This document shows positions 41,053 to 49,093 of a stretch of DNA of 64,000 nt, piece after piece. A model generated the notes under the pieces. The model saw only the letters and a list, made by a program, of their open reading frames with translations. It made no database searches and was not told the origin of the DNA. The stretch lies in NCBI GenBank assembly GCA_963763885.1, contig CAVXQD010000001.1, positions 868,001-932,000 on the forward strand. Direction: 5' to 3'. Made by a program: the position numbers and the translations under genes. This DNA comes from JANNBN01 sp963763885 (GTDB lineage Bacteria > Actinomycetota > Acidimicrobiia > Acidimicrobiales > JANYDT01). How positions within the stretch are numbered: the first letter of the stretch is position 1; each line of letters starts with the position of its first letter.

Positions 41053-42855
41053 ATGGATCTCGTCATCTCCTCAGAAACCGCAACGGCGGTTGAACGCGCT
41101 GCGATCGATTCTGTACTCGGCCCGGCCGATGACGGATGGCGAGGTGGACAACGAACCGAAGCCGATCATCACGTTGCTCGAGCTGGTCAGGCGTTTCGCG
41201 ATCTTCGACCGCGGTTGCTGGAGTTACTACATGCGGTCAACGACGCAGCCGGCTGGGTGTCCCCCGGGGCGGTGAACGAGATCTCGCTGCGAACCGACAT
41301 CGCGCCAGCGGAAGTGTTTTCGGTCGCCAGCTTCTACGCCTTGTTCAACCTTGTTGCTCCTGAGGTGCGCCAGCTTCACGTGTGCGTTGATGCTGCATGC
41401 CGAGCTGCCGGTTCAACGGATGCGTCGCTCCCACCGGGCGCTCACGCCTCGCCGTGTTTGGGTGCGTGTGAGCGTGCACCCGTTGCGTTGCTGATCGAAG
41501 CAGGCACGCCCGCGACTCATTCGTTGGTCGAGAACGCTGACACCTACACCGTCGCGTCGGTCCTCGGTGGCGCTGCGCCCGGGCGGGAGTCCGATGTGGC
41601 GGCGTCCGTGCCACAAGCGGGTTCGCCAGAACTGGTGCTGTTGCGCCGCGTCGGCGTCGTGGACCCGTGGTCGCTCAACGAGTATTGGGACAACGGCGGC
41701 TACGCCGCCCTGCGCCGAGCATTCGAGATCGGCCCGGCGGCAGTGATCGACGAAGTCAACGCAGCCAAGCTGGTTGGCCGCGGCGGCGCAGCGTTTCCCA
41801 CCGGGCGCAAGTGGGCTGCGGTGGCAGGGCAGCCGGTGTTTCCGCACCACCTGGTGTGCAATGCCGACGAGTCCGAGCCTGGCACGTTCAAGGACCGGGT
41901 GGTGATGGAGGGAGACCCGTTCTCCATCATCGAGGCAATGACCGTTGCAGCGTTCGCAACCGGCTGCGAACACGGTTGGATTTACCTCCGAGGCGAGTAT
42001 CCACGGGCCATGCTCACCATGCAGACGGCCCTTCGGGTTGCACGGATGAACGGGTATCTCGGAAAAGACATCTTGGGTTCTGGGTTCTCGTTCGACATCG
42101 AGATTACCCGTGGTGCTGGCGCCTACATCTGCGGTGAGGAAACGGCCATCTTCAATTCCATCGAGGGATATCGCGGCGAGCCGCGTAACAAGCCGCCGTT
42201 CCCTGTAGAGAAGGGCCTGTTCGATAAACCGACCGTCGTCAACAACGTAGAGACACTTATCAACGTGTTGCCCATCCTCACCGAGGGCGGCGCTGCGTAC
42301 GGAGCCCGAGGCACCGAGGGGTCCTCGGGGCAGAAGCTGTTCTGCTTGTCTGGCGCGGTGCGCCGCCCTGGCGTGTACGAAGTCACCTACGGCGCAACGC
42401 TTGGCGAGCTGATCCAGTTGGGCGGCGGTCTGCTGCCGGGTAGTTCAGTGCAAGCTGTGCTACTTGGAGGTGCTGCTGGGTCGTTCGTGGGCCCGTCGGC
42501 GCTTGACATGCCACTCACCATGGAGGCCACTCGTGCCGCTGGTGCATCGTTGGGCTCGGGTGTGGTGTGCGTCTTTGACCAAACGGTCGACATGGTTGAT
42601 CAGGTGCGGCGTATCGCGGCCTTCTTCCGCAACGAGAGCTGCGGGCAGTGCGTGCCGTGCCGGGTTGGCACCGTCCGCCAGCAGGAGACGCTCACCCGAC
42701 TCGTGATGGGCAGCAGACCGGATAGATCCCGAGCCGACGAGTTGGCCCTGTTGTCGGACCTTGGCCAAGTAATGAAAGACGCGTCAATCTGTGGCTTAGG
42801 CCAGACAGCGCACAACGCAATCGATTCGGCTATCAAGCTGGGAGTCTTGTCATGA
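41053..42855 (+). CDS. NuoE-NuoF fusion, NAD-reducing subunit of formate dehydrogenase
   Basis: 600 aa. Residues 50-190 are a NuoE-like thioredoxin domain with [2Fe-2S] Cys in CVDAACRAAG and CLGACERAP. Residues 210-600 are NuoF-like: FMN/NADH sites LVGRGGAAFPTGRKWAAVAG, HLVCNADESEPGTFKDRVVM, GAYICGEETAIFNSIEGYRG, and the N3 [4Fe-4S] motif ESCGQCVPCRVG with the distant Cys in SICGLGQTA. It takes electrons from the molybdenum subunit and reduces NAD+. Six bp after fdhF and overlapping the next gene by ATGA. Confidence 0.93.
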   Translation: MDLVISSETATAVERAAIDSVLGPADDGWRGGQRTEADHHVARAGQAFRDLRPRLLELLHAVNDAAGWVSPGAVNEISLRTDIAPAEVFSVASFYALFNLVAPEVRQLHVCVDAACRAAGSTDASLPPGAHASPCLGACERAPVALLIEAGTPATHSLVENADTYTVASVLGGAAPGRESDVAASVPQAGSPELVLLRRVGVVDPWSLNEYWDNGGYAALRRAFEIGPAAVIDEVNAAKLVGRGGAAFPTGRKWAAVAGQPVFPHHLVCNADESEPGTFKDRVVMEGDPFSIIEAMTVAAFATGCEHGWIYLRGEYPRAMLTMQTALRVARMNGYLGKDILGSGFSFDIEITRGAGAYICGEETAIFNSIEGYRGEPRNKPPFPVEKGLFDKPTVVNNVETLINVLPILTEGGAAYGARGTEGSSGQKLFCLSGAVRRPGVYEVTYGATLGELIQLGGGLLPGSSVQAVLLGGAAGSFVGPSALDMPLTMEATRAAGASLGSGVVCVFDQTVDMVDQVRRIAAFFRNESCGQCVPCRVGTVRQQETLTRLVMGSRPDRSRADELALLSDLGQVMKDASICGLGQTAHNAIDSAIKLGVLS

Positions 42856-43787
42856 ACGGTCCTTCTTCTCAAGGCGTCCCAGTACCCATGCCGAAACGTC
42901 TGGTCGAGGCCACCATCGACGAACGGGTCGTGCGGGTACCGGAGGGCACCACCATTTTCGAGGCATGCCGTAACGACGGTGTGGAGATCCCAGTGTTGTG
43001 CCGTGGTGAGACGCTGACCCCCAAGAACGCGTGCCGTGTCTGCATGGTCGAGGTCGAGGGTTCACGGACGTTGGTGCCGTCGTGTTCACGACCCGTCGAG
43101 GCTGGCATGGTCGTACGTACACGTAGCGAACGAGTCGATACGTCTCGCCGGATGGTGTTGGAGTTGCTTGGGTCCTCGGTGGATCTTTCAACCACGCCCA
43201 ATGTGGAGCGTTGGAACGGCGAGTACGGCGTTGATGTCGCTCGCCACGGTGGGGCCGATGCTGTTTCGTCCGATCGTGACCAGCGGGCCACCGGTCATCA
43301 CCACGCAACCGATGGGACCACGGCCGAGACGGTCAGCCAGCCGGTGAAGGATGACAACGACTTGTATGTGCGTGACTACTCGAAGTGCATAATGTGTTAC
43401 CAGTGCGTCGATGCGTGTGGTTCGCAGTGGCAGAACACGTTTGCCATCGGCACTGCTGGGCGAGGGTTCGATATCCGCATCTCCACGGAGTACAACGCCC
43501 CGCTGACAGACTCTGCGTGCGTCTACTGCGGCAACTGCGTGCAAGTTTGCCCCACGGGTGCGCTGATGTTCCGCAGTGAACACACTATGCGCGCAGAGGG
43601 AACGTGGAACGAAGCGGAGCAGACCCAGACCGACACCATCTGCCCGTATTGCGGGGTTGGCTGCCAGCTCACGTTGCATGTGCAGGACGAGCGAATCGTG
43701 AAGGTCACCTCGCCGCCCGAGCATTCCGTCACGCACGGCAACCTGTGCGTGAAGGGCCGCTTCGGTTTCGAGTTCGTGCAGAGTTAG
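42852..43787 (+). CDS. Formate dehydrogenase Fe-S subunit carrying the displaced N-terminal domain of the catalytic chain
   Basis: 311 aa. Order: [2Fe-2S] domain with CRGETLTPKNACRVCMVEVE and PSCSRP (residues 35-80); a His-rich linker; two ferredoxin [4Fe-4S] sites CIMCYQCVDAC and CVYCGNCVQVCPTGA (about 175-235); then CPYCGVGCQLTLHVQDERIV ... NLCVKGRFGFEFV (about 260-311), the cluster-binding N-terminal domain normally fused to the molybdenum subunit, including the conserved Lys after the last Cys. In FdsA/FdhF-type enzymes this domain runs straight into RLTTPLIR, which here starts the fdhF gene 3.7 kb upstream. So active enzyme needs the two chains to meet. Confidence 0.92.
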   Translation: MNGPSSQGVPVPMPKRLVEATIDERVVRVPEGTTIFEACRNDGVEIPVLCRGETLTPKNACRVCMVEVEGSRTLVPSCSRPVEAGMVVRTRSERVDTSRRMVLELLGSSVDLSTTPNVERWNGEYGVDVARHGGADAVSSDRDQRATGHHHATDGTTAETVSQPVKDDNDLYVRDYSKCIMCYQCVDACGSQWQNTFAIGTAGRGFDIRISTEYNAPLTDSACVYCGNCVQVCPTGALMFRSEHTMRAEGTWNEAEQTQTDTICPYCGVGCQLTLHVQDERIVKVTSPPEHSVTHGNLCVKGRFGFEFVQS

Positions 43788-43793
43788 CTGGTG

Positions 43794-44216
43794 ATGGACG
43801 CTGGGGACTCTGCGGACGGTCCGACGGTCCTCAGCGGTCAGTGCCTTTGTGGTGGCGTTGCCTTTACAGTGGCCGGCCCGTTGCGCGACGTGTTCGATTG
43901 TCATTGTCACCGCTGCCGCCGTTGGACCGGGCACCACATGGCAGGCACCGCCGCTGCGCCCGAACAAATCGTGTTCAGCGCGCGTGATTCGCTGCGCTGG
44001 TATTCGCCAGAACCCACGGTTGAGTACGGCTTCTGCCAAACGTGCGGGTCGTCGCTGTTCTGGAACATCGTCGGCCGCACCAGCCAATGGACCATCTGCG
44101 CCGGCACACTTGATCCTCCAACCGGCCTGCGCACTGCTTCCGCCTGGTACCTGGACGAAGCCAGCGACTACTTCGACCCGTCCCCCGGGGTAGGTGATAG
44201 ACGGGCAACTGAATAG
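43794..44216 (+). CDS. GFA-family (DUF636/CENP-V) zinc protein
   Basis: About 140 aa from ATG 43794 (GTG 43791 possible). CLCGGVAFTV, CHCHRCRRWTGHHMAGTAAA and GFCQTCGSSLFWNIVG hold the Cys of two zinc sites typical of the glutathione-dependent formaldehyde-activating family. Biochemical role of the family is disputed. Placed 3 bp after the FDH operon, so it may handle formaldehyde released by dimethylglycine/sarcosine oxidation, an inference from place. Confidence 0.88.
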   Translation: MDAGDSADGPTVLSGQCLCGGVAFTVAGPLRDVFDCHCHRCRRWTGHHMAGTAAAPEQIVFSARDSLRWYSPEPTVEYGFCQTCGSSLFWNIVGRTSQWTICAGTLDPPTGLRTASAWYLDEASDYFDPSPGVGDRRATE

Positions 44217-44225
44217 GATTTGAAC

Positions 44226-45044
44226 ATGTCAGAACAGGTCCAAAATCCGAATCCATGGAAGACGTCGAAAATTACCGACAACAACCATGTGTTAACAGGG
44301 GATCGGAAGGCGGTCGACGAGTGGAATCGGAAGCATCCGAAAGAAGAGGACCGCGTTGACACCACCCTGTTTCCGCAGCCGTATCTCGGGTCGGCCGATG
44401 CTCCAGTTTGGTGGCTCCTCGGCGGGTTCGGCGCACGCCCATGTGGATGTTCGAAAACGACAGCCGAAGATCCCCAGATCCGCAGACTTCAGCAAGCGAA
44501 CCTCCGGGACGAACGACCTTCACAACCTAATATCTGGCTCGATCCGAATTGCCCGCCAACGTGCCGAAATTGCAAACATGCAACCCACAAAGCGGCCAAC
44601 AAGTATGCGGACCCACCACCTTGCAAGACGAAAGGTTGCGACACATGCTGGTGGCGCTTTCACGGTCTCAGAAGTCTTATCGAAGCAGTAGGAGCAGAGA
44701 TGAGCGCCGGCCGACTCGAAGCGGAAAAGCTCATTGCGGAAAAGGTCTTCGTCCTAGAAGCGTTTCCGTATGCAGCGCGGCGCAGACCAGATCTGACCGA
44801 ACTTGAAGGACAGAAATACGTCCGCTCGCTACTTGCACAGGAGCAAAAACGCACGAGGCCGCCGATAATCGTGGTTGGCCGAGCAAATGATTTCTGGAAT
44901 GTTGGACCAAGTGAAACTGCATTCGCGGCCTGCAGCCGACAGACGGCCACAATCTCACCCGGCAACCTCAAACGCGTTAACGAGAGCAAAGACATCGACG
45001 GGTCTGAAATCTTCAAAAGGATCGTACGTGCTGTCCTTGAATGA
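44226..45044 (+). CDS. Uncharacterised Cys-rich protein, possibly uracil-DNA-glycosylase-like
   Basis: 272 aa from ATG 44226. I do not recognise the family with confidence. Visible: APVWWLLGGFGARPCGC, a Cys cluster (PPTCRNCKHATHKA, PPCKTKGCDTCWW) that could bind zinc, then VFVLEAFPYAA, PPIIVVGRANDFWNV and a final TISPGNLKRVNESKDIDGSE with FKRIVRAVL. The chain of PYxA, a VVGR strand and an SPGNL near the end recalls uracil-DNA-glycosylase-fold proteins, but this is weak. First gene of a possible three-gene cassette with the GIY-YIG nuclease and ADP-ribosylglycohydrolase. Confidence 0.6.
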   Translation: MSEQVQNPNPWKTSKITDNNHVLTGDRKAVDEWNRKHPKEEDRVDTTLFPQPYLGSADAPVWWLLGGFGARPCGCSKTTAEDPQIRRLQQANLRDERPSQPNIWLDPNCPPTCRNCKHATHKAANKYADPPPCKTKGCDTCWWRFHGLRSLIEAVGAEMSAGRLEAEKLIAEKVFVLEAFPYAARRRPDLTELEGQKYVRSLLAQEQKRTRPPIIVVGRANDFWNVGPSETAFAACSRQTATISPGNLKRVNESKDIDGSEIFKRIVRAVLE

Positions 45045-45162
45045 TCGGCGCCGTCAACCGGAGGTTCGGTAATTCACCTGTCTCAACAATGAAAGCATCG
45101 GAAGTCCGGCAGCGAACAGTGGCAAGAGCCGCTGAGGTCGACCTTGTAACCGCTCGGCCTGA

Positions 45163-45348
45163 TTGCTCGCAGCGACAGCCGGCCTGCCTGGTCAGAATTA
45201 CCCGGGAATCGCGTTGGCGAAGCTCTGGCTGTCATACACCTTCGGCGATACTGCGGGCATCGGCGCACGGATGAACTTCGAGGAAGAAGTTCGCTCGCTC
45301 GCGCTTTCGTCAAGCCGGAGGAGCCACCATGATTCAACAGTTCAGTGA
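45163..45348 (+). CDS. Possible small protein or gene relic
   Basis: 61 codons from TTG 45163 with a plausible sequence (GLPGQNYPGIALAKLWLSYT, FGDTAGIGARMNFEEEVRSL). No ribosome site, a stop immediately before, and overlap with the next gene by 20 nt. It could be the 3' remnant of a lost cassette gene. Otherwise 45045-45328 shows no gene. Confidence 0.3.
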   Translation: MLAATAGLPGQNYPGIALAKLWLSYTFGDTAGIGARMNFEEEVRSLALSSSRRSHHDSTVQ

Positions 45349-46123
45349 ATACACGATCGAGCATCTGAAATGCTACGTGTACGCATTATTCGACCCACGC
45401 GAACCGGCTGCTGGACGGAAGCCGTTCTACATTGGGAAGGGAGTTGGCAATAGGTGTTTTCAACACGCGGAACTGGAGGCTGATCTAGCGGACGACCTGC
45501 TCCAACCGATGGGCTTGAGTACAAAGCTCGCCGCCCTGCGCTCGATTCGCCAATCTGCGTTGGCACCGGATATCGAAATCGTCCGCCATGGGATGAGCGA
45601 AAAAGAAGCATTCGCGGTCGAGGCGGCGCTCATCGAATTCATCGGCCTGGAGACCCTAACGAACGTAGTGACAGGTCACGGCGCAACGGAATACGGCCGA
45701 TCACCCGTTGGATCACTCGAAGCAAAGTACGGAGGCAAAGGCGTGACGATCACCGAACCATCCATGCTTTTCAACGTGAGCAAGTTGTTCGACCCGAAAA
45801 AGTCGTACACACCCGATGAGGTGCAGCAGATCACAAGCGAATGGTGGAAGGTGAACCCGAACAACGCGAACCGGGCGAAGTTGGCCTTTGCTGTTCGCAA
45901 CGGGGTTGTGCGTGCGGTTTACGAGATCAACTCGTGGGAACCAACCCGCCAAGGTACCGAGGCACACAAGAAGTTCCCTACGCGCCACCGGTTCTTGGGC
46001 ACCCACGTTCCTGACTCGCCTTACATGTACGGGAAGGTCGGCCACCACTTTCACGGCAGCTCCAGCCCTTTCGTGTACCTAAACGTCTCAGGCATCGGAA
46101 AGCTCACCGCGGAGGGGGAATGA
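45329..46123 (+). CDS. LEM-3-like GIY-YIG endonuclease domain protein
   Basis: 264 aa. CYVYALFDPREPAAGRKPFY followed by IGKGVGNRCFQHAELE is the LEM-3 form of the GIY-YIG motif (YVY...YIGKG-x-GNR-x-x-x-H); HGMSEKEAFAVEAALIEFIG supplies the catalytic Glu, and TNVVTGHGA the ending Asn. The C-terminal 130 residues (VQQITSEWWKVNPNNANRAK and EINSWEP) resemble domains found with this nuclease in bacteria. ATG follows GGAGG. Stop overlaps the next start as ATGA, so it is coexpressed with the ADP-ribosylglycohydrolase. Confidence 0.85.
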   Translation: MIQQFSEYTIEHLKCYVYALFDPREPAAGRKPFYIGKGVGNRCFQHAELEADLADDLLQPMGLSTKLAALRSIRQSALAPDIEIVRHGMSEKEAFAVEAALIEFIGLETLTNVVTGHGATEYGRSPVGSLEAKYGGKGVTITEPSMLFNVSKLFDPKKSYTPDEVQQITSEWWKVNPNNANRAKLAFAVRNGVVRAVYEINSWEPTRQGTEAHKKFPTRHRFLGTHVPDSPYMYGKVGHHFHGSSSPFVYLNVSGIGKLTAEGE

Positions 46124-47259
46124 CTCCAGACTTGACTGCCTACAAGCGCATTTCGGGTTGCCTCTTGGCCGGTGCGGTCGGCGACGCACTCGGCTACAGA
46201 GTCGAGTTCATTTCGTGGCCGGAAATTCGATCTCGGTTCGGTGACTCTGGCGTGCGCGATCCACGCAACACCCAGGGCGTCGCAGTGGTCAGCGACGACA
46301 CCCAGATGGCGATGTTTACTGCCGAGGCCATGCTGCGATCATCAAGCCGAGCCTTCAATCGCGGAATGTGCCACGCGCCCACCGTCGTTTGGTACGCGTA
46401 CTTACGGTGGTTCAATACTCAGCGAACTGGTCGCCGTGTCGAAGAAGTCTCTGAGCCTGGCTGGCTTGTCACCAATTCTTCGCTGCACCGGACTGAAGCA
46501 CCCGGCAACACATGCCTGCAAGCTCTTGGAGGCGGGACGATGGGCACCGTCACAGCGCCTGTGAACAACAGCAAAGGCTGCGGGACGGTGATGCGGGTAG
46601 CCCCGATTGGGTTGGTCCGGACTGATGCATTCGGCCTCGGAATCGAAGTATCCGCGTTGACGCACGGCCATCCCACTGGCTACGTCTCCGGCGGGGTTCT
46701 CGCCGTCATCATTGACCAGCTGATGAGTGGTGCCACTTTTGACCAGGCGATCGACGTGGCCTTCGTGCATCTCGACAACATTGAAGATCGACTGCGCGAC
46801 CTGGTTCTTTCCGACCCCGGCGAGCACAACGAAGAAGAGCAGTCCGTCCTACTTTCAGACGGGCGGGCCGCCCTTCACCTCGGAGCATCAGAGACCGCAA
46901 CCGCAATGCGGTCCGCCTTGGCCCTACAGGGTCCACCAACACCGCAATCTATTGAATCGCTCGGCGGAGGCTGGGTCGCCGAAGAAGCACTGGCCATTGC
47001 ATTGCACTGTGTCCGCAACGCGGCTTCACCGCTCGAAGCCCTTATCGCGGCAGCGAACCATTCGGGCGACAGCGACTCCACCGCAGCAGTCGCGGGCAAC
47101 ATCCTCGGAGTGATGCATGGCCCCGATTTTCTACCGCCCGAGTGGGTGGAAGCCGTGGACGTGATAGATCCGCTCCGCACTCTCATTCGCGACCTTTGCA
47201 CGGTGTTCCACACAGGTGCAGGCATCGAACCGCTCGTGGATCGGTACCCACCTAATTGA
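46120..47259 (+). CDS. ADP-ribosylglycohydrolase family protein
   Basis: 379 aa. SGCLLAGAVGDALGYRVEFI and SDDTQMAMFTAEAML carry the N-terminal Mg-binding acids; ALTHGHPTGYVSGGVLAVII and NHSGDSDSTAAVAGNILG the C-terminal ones; all DraG/ARH metal residues seem present. It removes ADP-ribose from protein, nucleic acid or small molecules. Translationally coupled to a nuclease gene, which suggests control of that partner or defence-related ADP-ribosylation reversal rather than nitrogenase regulation. Confidence 0.9.
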   Translation: MTPDLTAYKRISGCLLAGAVGDALGYRVEFISWPEIRSRFGDSGVRDPRNTQGVAVVSDDTQMAMFTAEAMLRSSSRAFNRGMCHAPTVVWYAYLRWFNTQRTGRRVEEVSEPGWLVTNSSLHRTEAPGNTCLQALGGGTMGTVTAPVNNSKGCGTVMRVAPIGLVRTDAFGLGIEVSALTHGHPTGYVSGGVLAVIIDQLMSGATFDQAIDVAFVHLDNIEDRLRDLVLSDPGEHNEEEQSVLLSDGRAALHLGASETATAMRSALALQGPPTPQSIESLGGGWVAEEALAIALHCVRNAASPLEALIAAANHSGDSDSTAAVAGNILGVMHGPDFLPPEWVEAVDVIDPLRTLIRDLCTVFHTGAGIEPLVDRYPPN

Positions 47260-47355
47260 TCGATTGGGCCTGGCCAGGGTTGAGGTGAATCATCCGCCTG
47301 CGCGTCACCCAAACGCTCGAACGGACTCTTCTCTACAAGGTGTAAGGGTCGCTTG

Positions 47356-47772
47356 ATGGCTTCGGAACGCTGGCAGATTCACTTCTTCCAACGGCCCATC
47401 GAAAATGATTCGGAACAGTCCGTTCCGGCGGTCGACTTTCTCAATGGTGTCGCGGGCAGAGTTGCTGCGGAGATGCAAGCGGTGCTCGAAGCCGTCGCTG
47501 ACGCTCCTCCACCATCATTTTCCGGCGGAGGTAAGTGGGAGGCAATGCATGGGGCAATGAAGGGGATATACGAGATCCGGGTGCAAGGCGACGAAATGAA
47601 TCACCGATTGTTCTGTTTGCTCGAACGCAACGCTCACGACCTCGGCGGACCTTCGATCGTGGTCCTCGGAGGATTGAGCAAACCAAAACGCAGCGCGGCC
47701 AACCCCAAGGAGTACAGCCGCATCGTTACGTCCCGAGATGAGTTCACCGAGCACCGCACCGTGTTGAAGTAG
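47356..47772 (+). CDS. HigB-like toxin (phage Gp49/RelE family)
   Basis: 138 aa from ATG 47356. WQIHFFQRP then SVPAVDFLNGVAGRVAAEMQ, followed by WEAMHGAMKGIYEIRV and HRLFCLLERNAHD, VVLGGLSKP, give the Gp49-like HigB order. The residues E-R of the active strand are there. Unusually, its partner (47783) lies on the other strand with only 10 nt between the stop codons. Confidence 0.8.
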   Translation: MASERWQIHFFQRPIENDSEQSVPAVDFLNGVAGRVAAEMQAVLEAVADAPPPSFSGGGKWEAMHGAMKGIYEIRVQGDEMNHRLFCLLERNAHDLGGPSIVVLGGLSKPKRSAANPKEYSRIVTSRDEFTEHRTVLK

Positions 47773-47782
47773 GCGGGCTCGA

Positions 47783-48097
47783 TCAAGTCGTGTTTCCGGC
47801 AAGCGGTTGAAGGACCAGCTCGACGTTCAGCGCGTTAGCGAGCGCCGTAACTGTTCCAAGCGTCGGGTTCGCACCCTCCGCAGAGAACAGGCGACGCACT
47901 GCCTCGGGTGGCAAATCGGCCCGGCGAGCCAACTCGGCTTTACTCAGCCCGCTGGCTTCTCGCTTCTCATTGAGGGCACGGACGATCGCATCCGTCCTAC
48001 GAATTCGATCGGTTGCAGCGGCGTGCTCGGCTCGGTATGCGGTGTCATGCATCCGACCGGTGAAATACTTCTCAGCTCCAGTGGGTCGCTTCGTCAT
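47783..48097 (-). CDS. XRE-family helix-turn-helix antitoxin
   Basis: 104 aa. Residues 50-100 (EASGLSKAELARRADLPPEA, VRRLFSAEGANPTLGTVTAL, ANALNVELVLQPL) are the HigA/XRE DNA-binding domain; the N-terminal 45 residues are charged. Convergent to the HigB-like gene. A perfect inverted repeat at 48101-48128 is immediately upstream and is its likely operator. Confidence 0.85.
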   Translation of the reverse strand: MTKRPTGAEKYFTGRMHDTAYRAEHAAATDRIRRTDAIVRALNEKREASGLSKAELARRADLPPEAVRRLFSAEGANPTLGTVTALANALNVELVLQPLAGNTT

Positions 48098-48100
48098 AGA

Positions 48101-48128
48101 AGGACCGTAACACCAATGTTACGGTCCT
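48101..48128 (-). promoter_or_regulatory. Operator palindrome of the XRE antitoxin
   Basis: AGGACCGTAAC - ACCAAT - GTTACGGTCCT, perfect 11-bp arms, ending 3 nt before the antitoxin ATG. Occupation would block its own transcription. Confidence 0.7.
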
Positions 48129-48200
48129 AGGCAACGCCTGATGCTCTCGACGCGACACATCTACCCGGTTGAGGCAGTCGTTGAATACGGACTTTTTTTT

Positions 48201-48218
48201 GGCGGATGATTGCTTCCA
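48201..48218. repeat. 18-bp direct repeat, left copy
   Basis: GGCGGATGATTGCTTCCA, identical to 49107-49124. The pair flanks the truncated DUF4143 gene; the right copy lies in the last codons of the glycoside-hydrolase gene. Confidence 0.75.
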
Positions 48219-48222
48219 GGAG

Positions 48223-48250
48223 CGAAGACGATGCAGCTGCATCGTCTTCG
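48223..48250. repeat. Perfect 28-nt palindrome
   Basis: CGAAGACGATGCAG followed directly by its reverse complement CTGCATCGTCTTCG, no spacer, 13 nt beyond the 3' end of the DUF4143 gene. No U-run follows on the minus strand, so either a factor-assisted terminator or a protein-binding site. Confidence 0.65.
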
Positions 48251-48262
48251 ACTAATCCTGCG

Positions 48263-48988
48263 TTAGATCAGCGATCGGGGCACGGCGAGTAGTTGCGGTT
48301 CGTCCGGGCGGCTGAGGGACAGCACCTTCGACCCTTCGTAGATCACAATTCCCCGGACGAACCGGTCTGGCTCGGCGGCGGCGAACTTCGCCAGCCCGCG
48401 GGCGTCGGCCGGCCCGACCACCGTTGACGCCTTCACCTCAATGGGCACCAGCCGACCGTCAGGATGGACAAGCATCACATCAACCTCAGCCACGTTGCGC
48501 GCATCGCGCCAATGACGCAACACGACCCTGTCGGTATGTGCACTTACTGCCGCCGCAAGATCGTGCACGACGAGCGTTTCGGTGAGCGAGCCAAGCAGCG
48601 CAGCACTTGGAAGCGAGTCCCACGCACGCGCAGCCCACGCCGCCAGTCCCACGTCAGTAGCGAACACTCTGGGGTGGGCTACAGCGACCTTGTGTTCGGA
48701 TGGCCGTTCCGCTTCAACACGGAACAGCAGAAAACACGATTCCAAAATGTCCAGCTGGTTACGAATGGTGTTGGCGTGCGCTCCCAACTCGCTAGCCGCA
48801 CGTGCGACGTTAAGGATCTGCCCGCTGTTCGCTGCGAAATAACGGAAAGCCTGCAACAACCTTCCAAGATCGGCACGTGAACCAGCCACCCCCAACGGCA
48901 GGACCGACTCAACATAGGCAGGCCATCTCGCGCTCCCATTGCGCCGACGTTCCCGGCCGAAGCACACCGGAGATTCCCGGCAGCCCAC
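48263..48988 (-). pseudogene. Truncated DUF4143 ATPase (C-terminal part only)
   Basis: 241 codons. VLPLGVAGSRADLGRLLQAF, ASELGAHANTIRNQLDILES, LVHDLAAAVSAHTDRVVLRH and VDVMLVHPDGRLVPIEVKAS are the DUF4143 nuclease-like half of AAA_14-DUF4143 ATPases. The Walker A/B half (about 200 residues) is missing upstream. The frame opens with a Cys/Arg-rich run that is not part of the family. It lies inside a segment flanked by an 18-bp direct repeat, so it may be an insertion or deletion remnant. Confidence 0.75.
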
Positions 48989-49093
48989 CGGTCCAGGTTT
49001 TACATTTCTTACAGTGAGTATTTGAAATTTCAGTGATTGACTATACGATTTTACGGGAGTTGCCAGGTGCGGCGCCTCACGAGAAAGACCAGT

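Noticed and set aside
48190..48201. Rho-independent terminator using the run of eight T residues
   Set aside because: The T run lies before, not after, the palindrome on the plus strand and is an A run for the minus-strand gene.
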